From contig JAJYLA010000027.1 of the NCBI GenBank assembly GCA_021788115.1, positions 1-32,313 of the forward strand: a DNA stretch of 32,313 nucleotides, written 5' to 3'. Under the pieces are notes generated by a model that did not search any database, had not been told where the DNA came from, and worked only from the letters and a program-made list of their open reading frames with translations. The stretch comes from Actinomycetes bacterium. Its GTDB lineage: Bacteria; Actinomycetota; Acidimicrobiia; Acidimicrobiales; Palsa-688. Shown in pieces: positions 27,200 through 32,313 of this stretch (its first letter is position 1; each line of letters opens with the position of its first letter). The position numbers and the translations under genes are program-made.

Positions 27200-30100
27200 T
27201 CACGCGGCCTCCTCGGCGTCGGACTCGTCGACCGGCTCGTCCTCGACGAGATCGTCCGTGCGCAGACCGAGCGCGACGCGTAGCTGCTCGCCGTCCAGGT
27301 CGCCGAGGCTGCTGCGCGCCGGGAGGACCATGCCCGCGACGCGGCGCTTTCCGGCGACGATCTCCTCGACCCTCTCGTCCACGGTGCCGGGGCAGACCAG
27401 CCGGTGGGACATGACGGTGGACTGTTGCCCGATGCGCCAGGCCCGGTCGCGCGCCTGGTCCTCGACGGCGGGGTTCCACCAGCGGTCGTAGAGCACGACG
27501 TGGTTGGCGGCGGTGAGGTTCAGTCCCGAACCGCCGGCCTTGATGGACAGCACGAGCGCGCCCGGCCCGGTCGTCGCCTGGAAGTCCGCGACGAGCCGGT
27601 CGCGCACGGCGCGCGACAGGCCACCGTGGTAGCACCCGATCCGCAGCCCCGTGCGCTCGCTCAGGTACCTCGCCAGGCGCTCGCCCCACCTGGCGAAGTG
27701 GGTGAAGATCAAGATGCGCTCCCCGGCCGACAACACGTCGGACACGATCTCCTCGAGGCGCGCCAGCTTGCCGGACCGGCCGTGCAGGCCCTCCTGGTCG
27801 TCGTCGGAGCCGAGGTAGGCCCGGGGGTGGTCGCAGATCTGCTTCAACGCGGTGATGGCGGCCAGCACCTGTCCCTTGCGCTGGTTGGAGTCCTCGTCGA
27901 GGCCGCTGTCGAGCAGCTTGTCGAGCACCGCCTGGTAGAGCCCGATCTGCTCGGCGGTCATGCTGCAGTGCTCGAGCTTGTCGACCTTGTCGGGGAGCTC
28001 GGTGGCGATCTCCGGCTCGTTCTTCGTCCGCCGGAAGATCAGCAGGCCGTTGAGCGCCCGCAGCGCGCTCTCCTCGGAGGAGCGCGCGGACCCCGGCAGC
28101 GCCCGTGGGGGGTCGCCGTCGGCGCTTTCGCCGGCACGGGAGAGGTTCTCGATGAACGCCGCCCGTGGTCCCACCAGCCCGGGGTTGGTGAAGTCGAGGA
28201 TCGCCCACAGGTCGCCGAGGCCGTTTTCCACCGGGGTGCCGGTCAAGGCGATCCTCGAGAACCCGCGCAGCCGGCGCAGCACCTGGGCGGTGTCGCTCTG
28301 ATAGTTCTTGATCACCTGCGCCTCGTCCACCACGATGCGGCGCCACTCCACCTTGGACAGGTCGTCGATGTCGCGCACCGCGGTGGCGTAGGTGGTGAGG
28401 ACGATGTCGGCGTTGGCGGCGAGCCGCGCGACAGAGTCGCCCTCCGCCCTGCCGGGTCCGTGGTGCACCACCGTGCGCAGTCGTGGCGTGAAGCGGGCGG
28501 CCTCGTCCGCCCAGTTGCCGAGCACGGCGGGCGGGCAGATCGCCAGGGCGGGCCCGTGGCCGCGGTCCATGAGCATGTGGGCGAGGATCGTCGGCGTTTT
28601 GCCGAGACCCATGTCCATCGCCAGGCAGCCCCCGAGCCCGGCCCGGTCCAGGAAGCCCAGCCACCCGGCGGCCTCGGCCTGGTAGGAGCGGAGCTGGCCG
28701 GCGAAGCCGTCGGGGGTGTCGACGGGCGCCGGGGGATGGCTCGCGGCGCCCCGGAGGAGATCGGCGGCCCAGCCGCTGCCGTCCACCCGGACGGGCCCCC
28801 CGAGTGTGGAGCCCTCCAAGCCGACAGCGTGGCGGAGGACCGCCGCACCCGACAGCTGGGTGATCGCCGACCTCTCTGCCAGCGCGGCCGCGGCTGCCGT
28901 CAGGTCGGCCCGGTCGATGTGCACCCACCTGCCGCGCACCTTGACGAGCGGCTGCGCGTCCTTCGCCAGGGCGGCGATCTCCGCCGCATCCAGCTCGACG
29001 TCGTCGAAGAGCACCGACCACCGGACGTTCGCGAGCTGCTGGACCCCCACCTGGGATTGCCCCGCCATCGCCTCGGCGTGGAGGCGTAGCTGAGGGCGGG
29101 GCCGGCGCCGGGAGACGAGGGGGAGCATCACCTCGAAGCCGGCGGCCTGCAGGGTCGCGCCGGTGCGGAACATGAGCTCGACCGCCTCGTCGCCGTCGAG
29201 CATGACCTGACCGCGGCGGGTGCTGGGCCGGCGCAAGGCCGGAAGGAGACGCTCGAGTCGCCGCATCTGTGCCTCGGCCTGCTGCGACTTGTTGCCCGAC
29301 GCGACGACGAGGGCGTGCTCGACGGGCATGGGGTGCTTGTCGACGCCGGTGGCTTCCACGGACAGCAGCCACCCGCCGTCGTCTTGGGGCCGGTCGAGGC
29401 GAACGTTCAGGCCCACGCGGTGGTTGGCCGTAACCGGCGACACCCAGCGCTTCAGGTCGTCGGCGACCCGGCCGGCCGGCTCGAGGTCGGCGACGAAGGG
29501 CCGGCCGTCGAGGCACGAGAGCACCGACTCACCGATCTCGGAGCGCGAGGTCGCGTGCGGCGACGCGGCGGGGGCGACCAGGCGACCCGCGCCGGCCCGG
29601 GACACGGCGTCCACGACGCCGGCGAGCAGGGAGCGCGAGACGGCATCGGCCTGCACGGACGGCTGCAGCGCCACCACCGATCCGGGCATCCGGGTCACGA
29701 GCCGCTGCAGGCGGTCACGCGCCACGAGCGCCGGCACCCAGCGCACCCGGTGACGCCCGGATCCCTGGCGTCCGGTGGAGGGGTTGGAGCTGGCGCCGCG
29801 CAGCACCGGGACCATCCGGCCCTGGGCGACGAGCTCGGTGCCCCAGATCGCGATCTCCCCCATCCAGCGCAGGCTCGGGCCGATGCCGTCGCCGCCCTGG
29901 CCGGTGCCAATGCCGACGAGCCACCCGAGGGTCTGGGCGAGCGAGGCCGAGCGGGCCTCGGCGGCCGGGCGCCCGGAAACCGGTACCGGGGCGTGCCGCT
30001 CCCAGGCGATGCCGCCGGCATCGGCCTTCTCGAGCAGCGCCTCGACGTCGCCGGCCGACGGGTCGGCGCCGCGCGCGCCTGCCCACACCACGATCTTGCC

Positions 30101-30553
30101 CTCCCCCCAGGAGGCCTGAAGCAGCGGCACGGCGGTCTCCGCGAACTCCGGGGGACCGGCTTTGGCCTGCTGGACTGGCTTGCCGTCGACGCGCCCGGCG
30201 TCCGGCGGCCGGGCGCCGTCCAGGGCGGCGGACGGGATCACGTCGCCGGTGAGACGCTCGAGCGCGGCCGACAGCCGGGCGCGCTCCTCCGCCAGGTCCG
30301 CCCACACCTGGTCGCGCAGGTCGCCGGTGAGCTGCGACACCCTGGCCAGAGAGTCGTCCGTCTCGTAGATCAGCCGGCGGAGCGCGGCGGCCCAGACCAC
30401 GGGTTGCGCGGTCAACGTCTCCCGCTCCTGCTCTGACGCCCAGCCGCCAGCGTCGGCGACTGCCGCTGCCTCAAAAGCGATCCGGTCCAGCTTCCTCTCC
30501 ACTCTCCTCGGGGCCTGGTCATCACGCGTGCGACTCCCGCGCTCCGGGCCCAC
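27200..30553 (-). CDS. SNF2/Rad54-family DNA-dependent ATPase (helicase-like)
   Basis: This protein of up to 1117 residues has a long N-terminal region (1 to about 600) typical of bacterial SNF2-associated proteins, including the stretch RWVHIDRADLTAAAAALAER just before the motor. The motor begins with the Q-motif-like LRSYQAEAAGWL, Walker A MGLGKT (about 645), VVDEAQVIKN (about 740, DEAQ box) and ALTGTPVENGLGDLW. The second RecA-like domain has RILIFTHF, GGLSRAVRD, SIKAGGSGLNLTAANHVVLY and DQARDRAWRIGQ. Such enzymes translocate on duplex DNA and are found in repair and defence contexts; no zinc SWIM protein is adjacent. GTG 30553 is the longest start and is uncertain; GTG 30502 is an alternative. 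Two palindromes lie upstream. Confidence 0.92.
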   Translation of the reverse strand: MGPERGSRTRDDQAPRRVERKLDRIAFEAAAVADAGGWASEQERETLTAQPVVWAAALRRLIYETDDSLARVSQLTGDLRDQVWADLAEERARLSAALERLTGDVIPSAALDGARPPDAGRVDGKPVQQAKAGPPEFAETAVPLLQASWGEGKIVVWAGARGADPSAGDVEALLEKADAGGIAWERHAPVPVSGRPAAEARSASLAQTLGWLVGIGTGQGGDGIGPSLRWMGEIAIWGTELVAQGRMVPVLRGASSNPSTGRQGSGRHRVRWVPALVARDRLQRLVTRMPGSVVALQPSVQADAVSRSLLAGVVDAVSRAGAGRLVAPAASPHATSRSEIGESVLSCLDGRPFVADLEPAGRVADDLKRWVSPVTANHRVGLNVRLDRPQDDGGWLLSVEATGVDKHPMPVEHALVVASGNKSQQAEAQMRRLERLLPALRRPSTRRGQVMLDGDEAVELMFRTGATLQAAGFEVMLPLVSRRRPRPQLRLHAEAMAGQSQVGVQQLANVRWSVLFDDVELDAAEIAALAKDAQPLVKVRGRWVHIDRADLTAAAAALAERSAITQLSGAAVLRHAVGLEGSTLGGPVRVDGSGWAADLLRGAASHPPAPVDTPDGFAGQLRSYQAEAAGWLGFLDRAGLGGCLAMDMGLGKTPTILAHMLMDRGHGPALAICPPAVLGNWADEAARFTPRLRTVVHHGPGRAEGDSVARLAANADIVLTTYATAVRDIDDLSKVEWRRIVVDEAQVIKNYQSDTAQVLRRLRGFSRIALTGTPVENGLGDLWAILDFTNPGLVGPRAAFIENLSRAGESADGDPPRALPGSARSSEESALRALNGLLIFRRTKNEPEIATELPDKVDKLEHCSMTAEQIGLYQAVLDKLLDSGLDEDSNQRKGQVLAAITALKQICDHPRAYLGSDDDQEGLHGRSGKLARLEEIVSDVLSAGERILIFTHFARWGERLARYLSERTGLRIGCYHGGLSRAVRDRLVADFQATTGPGALVLSIKAGGSGLNLTAANHVVLYDRWWNPAVEDQARDRAWRIGQQSTVMSHRLVCPGTVDERVEEIVAGKRRVAGMVLPARSSLGDLDGEQLRVALGLRTDDLVEDEPVDESDAEEAA

Positions 30554-30581
30554 CCGAGCCCGTGCACCACGGCCACCGTCC

Positions 30582-30601
30582 AGGTCCGGATTCCCGGACC
30601 T
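30582..30601. repeat. Perfect 8-base-pair inverted repeat before the helicase start
   Basis: AGGTCCGG and CCGGACCT flank the loop ATTC, about 30 bases upstream of the helicase gene. It could fold in the leader RNA, end read-through from the flavin reductase gene, or be an operator. There is no T tract on the minus strand. Confidence 0.55.
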
Positions 30602-30695
30602 ATTTCAGTCAACGTGCTAGGGATTGCTCCCCATTCCGGGCCGCCAGAAACTTCCGCGCCCCGGTACCCCTTGTGCTGCAATCGCCGGTTGCCCA

Positions 30696-30714
30696 ACTAT
30701 CCCGCACGGATAGT
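30696..30714. promoter_or_regulatory. Operator-like palindrome ACTATCC-N5-GGATAGT
   Basis: Seven-base arms match perfectly around CGCAC. The site lies between the flavin reductase and helicase genes, about 140 bases before the longest helicase start. Its length and spacing suit a dimeric repressor or activator. No matching regulator is in the window. Confidence 0.45.
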
Positions 30715-30836
30715 CTAGCCCACGGCAGAGGCGCAGAGCGAGCACCGCCCGCAGCGAGACCCCTCTGTTCGGCCACATGCCCGGCGCAACGACAAGCGCG
30801 AGCGGCTCCCCGCAGCGAATCCTGCGACGAGCCGTC

Positions 30837-31310
30837 CTAGGGCTCGAACCCGCCGTAGCCCCCGCGATAGAAGACCAGCGGCCGGCCGGGCGCCGAACGG
30901 AGGGCCACAACCCTGCCGACTGCGAGCAGATGATCGCCGCCGTCGTGGACGTCCTCGAGCCTGCAGTCGATCCAGGCGAGCGCCCCCTCGAGATGCGGGG
31001 CCCCGGTCGGACCAGGCGCCCAGGCGACCCCCGAAAACTTGTCACCGCCGGCGTTGGAGAACGTGCGGGCCAGCGGCTCCTGCCCGGCGCTCAGGACGTT
31101 GACACAGAAGGCCGGGGAAGCGGCCACCCTCGGCCACGAGGTGGAGTTGCGGCTCGGGGCGAGCGCCACCAGGGGCGGATGGAGAGAGAGGCTGAAAAAA
31201 GACTGGCACGTCAACCCCACCGGCGCCTCGCCGTGGACGCCGGCCACCACAACGACCCCGCTCGCGAAGTGGCCGAGCACCGCCCTGAACTCGCCGGCGT
31301 CGACGCTCAT
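30837..31310 (-). CDS. Flavin reductase-like FMN-binding protein
   Basis: This 157-residue protein belongs to the flavin reductase (split barrel, DIM6/NTAB) family. Conserved parts are FASGVVVVAGVHGEAPVGLT, the Ser-Phe turn CQSFFSLSLHPPLVALAPSR with NSTSWP, GDKFSGVAW and the C-terminal HLLAVGRV with PLVFYRGGYGGFEP. Members bind FMN and often supply reduced flavin to a two-component monooxygenase. No partner oxygenase is adjacent. ATG 31310 has GAGGAGGG almost touching it, an unusually short spacing. It diverges from the molybdate permease gene with 81 bases between. Its 3' side faces the helicase gene. Confidence 0.88.
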   Translation of the reverse strand: MSVDAGEFRAVLGHFASGVVVVAGVHGEAPVGLTCQSFFSLSLHPPLVALAPSRNSTSWPRVAASPAFCVNVLSAGQEPLARTFSNAGGDKFSGVAWAPGPTGAPHLEGALAWIDCRLEDVHDGGDHLLAVGRVVALRSAPGRPLVFYRGGYGGFEP

Positions 31311-31378
31311 CCCTCCTCACCTGGTCGCGGCCGCATGCACCACCCTAAGCGCTGCCCGTCGCTGCACACCCGCTCGGC

Positions 31379-31384
31379 TACGGT
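31379..31384 (+). promoter_or_regulatory. Candidate -10 element (TACGGT) of the permease gene
   Basis: TACGGT ends seven bases before the ATG at 31392 and no ribosome binding site lies between. This is the classic distance for leaderless transcription from the A of the start codon. No clear -35 is seen. Confidence 0.4.
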
Positions 31385-31391
31385 GCGGGCC

Positions 31392-32313
31392 ATGAACGCC
31401 GAGGGCCGAGTACGGCCGGCCGGCGGTCCGCTCCTGTGGGCGGGGGGCGCCGGGCCCCTCCCCTGGCTCGGGGCCCTGGTCGTCCTGTATCTGACGGTGC
31501 CGGTCATCGCGTTCGCCGTCCGCCTGGTCGGCTCGCCGCGGCGCGGGTTCTCCACACCGGGTCTGTGGGGAGCGCTGTGGGTGTCGTGCCTCTCGGCCAC
31601 GATCTCCCTGGCGCTCGTCACCGCCTTCGGGGTGCCCCTCGCCTACGTTCTCGCCCGATCGCGCAGCCGCTGGGCGCATGCCGTCGGCGCCGCCGTCCAG
31701 CTGCCCCTCGCCATCCCGCCGGTGATGAGCGGGATCCTGCTCATCTACCTCGTCGGCCCCTACACCACGCTCGGGCGGCTCTCCGGGCGGCGGCTCACCG
31801 AGTCGGTCGCAGGCGTCGTGCTGGCGCAGACCTTCGTCGCCGCGCCGTTCCTGGTCGTTGCGGCCCGCACCGCGTTCGCGGCGCGCGACCCGGGCCTCGA
31901 CGAGGTCGCCGCCGCGCTCGGCCACCGCCCGCTCGCACGCTTCCTGCGGGTCGGCCTGCCCCTCGCCGCCGGCGGCATCCGGGCGGGGATGGTCCTCGCC
32001 TGGCTGCGCGCCTTCGGAGAGTACGGGGCGACGGTGCTGCTCGCCTACCACCCCGAGTCGCTGCCCGTCTACACCTACATCCAGTTCTCCGGCTCGGGTC
32101 TCGCCACGACCGAGGCCCCCACGGCGCTGGCCCTCGCAGTGGCGGCGGTGGCGGTGACCCTCGGGTGGGTCCGGTGGCCGCGCCGGCGGGCCGGGCGGGC
32201 GCTGCCCGCGCCCGCCGTGCCGCGCGCCCGGCCGCCGGCGGTGGTCCGCTTCGACCTCGACGTGCGGGCGGGGACGTTCCGTGTTCAGGCCCGCCACCAG
32301 GCCGCTAGCCCCC
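31392..32313 (+). CDS. modB: Molybdate-type ABC transporter permease, partial, probably fused to its ATPase
   Basis: From ATG 31392 the frame is open to the right edge, 307 codons. Residues about 20-270 form a permease with five or six hydrophobic segments. They carry ModB/CysT markers: LPLAIPPVMSGILLIYLVGP, the EAA loop EVAAALGHRPLARFLRVGLP, and WLRAFGEYGATVLL. This is the channel for molybdate or tungstate, less likely sulfate. After residue 275 a Pro/Arg linker leads to VVRFDLDVRAGTFRVQARHQ, which looks like the first strands of a ModC ATPase. The ATP-binding motifs lie beyond the window, so the ModBC fusion is inferred. The start follows a TACGGT hexamer with no ribosome binding site. Confidence 0.85.
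   Translation, partial: MNAEGRVRPAGGPLLWAGGAGPLPWLGALVVLYLTVPVIAFAVRLVGSPRRGFSTPGLWGALWVSCLSATISLALVTAFGVPLAYVLARSRSRWAHAVGAAVQLPLAIPPVMSGILLIYLVGPYTTLGRLSGRRLTESVAGVVLAQTFVAAPFLVVAARTAFAARDPGLDEVAAALGHRPLARFLRVGLPLAAGGIRAGMVLAWLRAFGEYGATVLLAYHPESLPVYTYIQFSGSGLATTEAPTALALAVAAVAVTLGWVRWPRRRAGRALPAPAVPRARPPAVVRFDLDVRAGTFRVQARHQAASP

Noticed and set aside
30554..30836. Possible RNA gene between the helicase and flavin reductase genes
   Set aside because: Apart from the two palindromes, no tRNA arm set or known RNA family motif was found.

Overview
The window is high-GC DNA from an actinobacterium. It has GTG and TTG starts, GTGA stop/start overlaps, a BldD-type regulator, several genes that look leaderless, and a hopanoid gene set in the order familiar from Streptomyces. 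A deep-branching group such as Acidimicrobiia is possible, but the sequence alone does not settle it.

Left end (1 to about 2870): part of a small integrated element inserted at the 3' end of a tRNA-Cys gene. It carries a tyrosine integrase (minus strand) convergent with an excisionase-like gene. Upstream of the excisionase, and overlapping it, is a winged-helix protein with a clamp-binding-like QLHLF motif. A lower-GC spacer holds short repeats and a branched stem-loop. A coiled-coil protein gene runs off the left edge. The far attachment site lies outside the window.

Core metabolism (2871 to 12829): tRNA-Cys; a TPP riboswitch controlling thiC; a Ca2+/H+ antiporter-family protein; a glycogen debranching enzyme (glgX); a BldD-like regulator with a complete cyclic-di-GMP signature; a metallo-beta-lactamase hydrolase; a pirin; an aldehyde dehydrogenase; and a regulator that joins a MerR-type N-terminus to a TetR-type repressor.

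Hopanoid operon (12882 to 23281): eight tightly packed reading frames, hpnC, hpnD, hpnE, a polyprenyl diphosphate synthase, shc, an hpnG-ispH fusion, hpnH and an hpnO-like aminotransferase. Five consecutive junctions are GTGA overlaps. Together they can turn prenyl diphosphates into squalene (HpnCDE), cyclise it to a hopene (SHC), add adenosine (HpnH), remove adenine (HpnG) and aminate the side chain to aminobacteriohopanetriol (HpnO). The fused IspH makes the IPP and DMAPP that feed the route. The fusion of a late tailoring enzyme to an early precursor enzyme is the most unusual feature of the window.

Right end (23340 to 32313): a 14-helix MFS exporter; a thiolase; infA, whose best-supported start is CTG; a small acidic protein; a large SNF2-family helicase with two palindromes upstream; a flavin reductase-like protein; and a molybdate-type ABC permease that runs off the right edge, apparently entering a fused ATPase domain.
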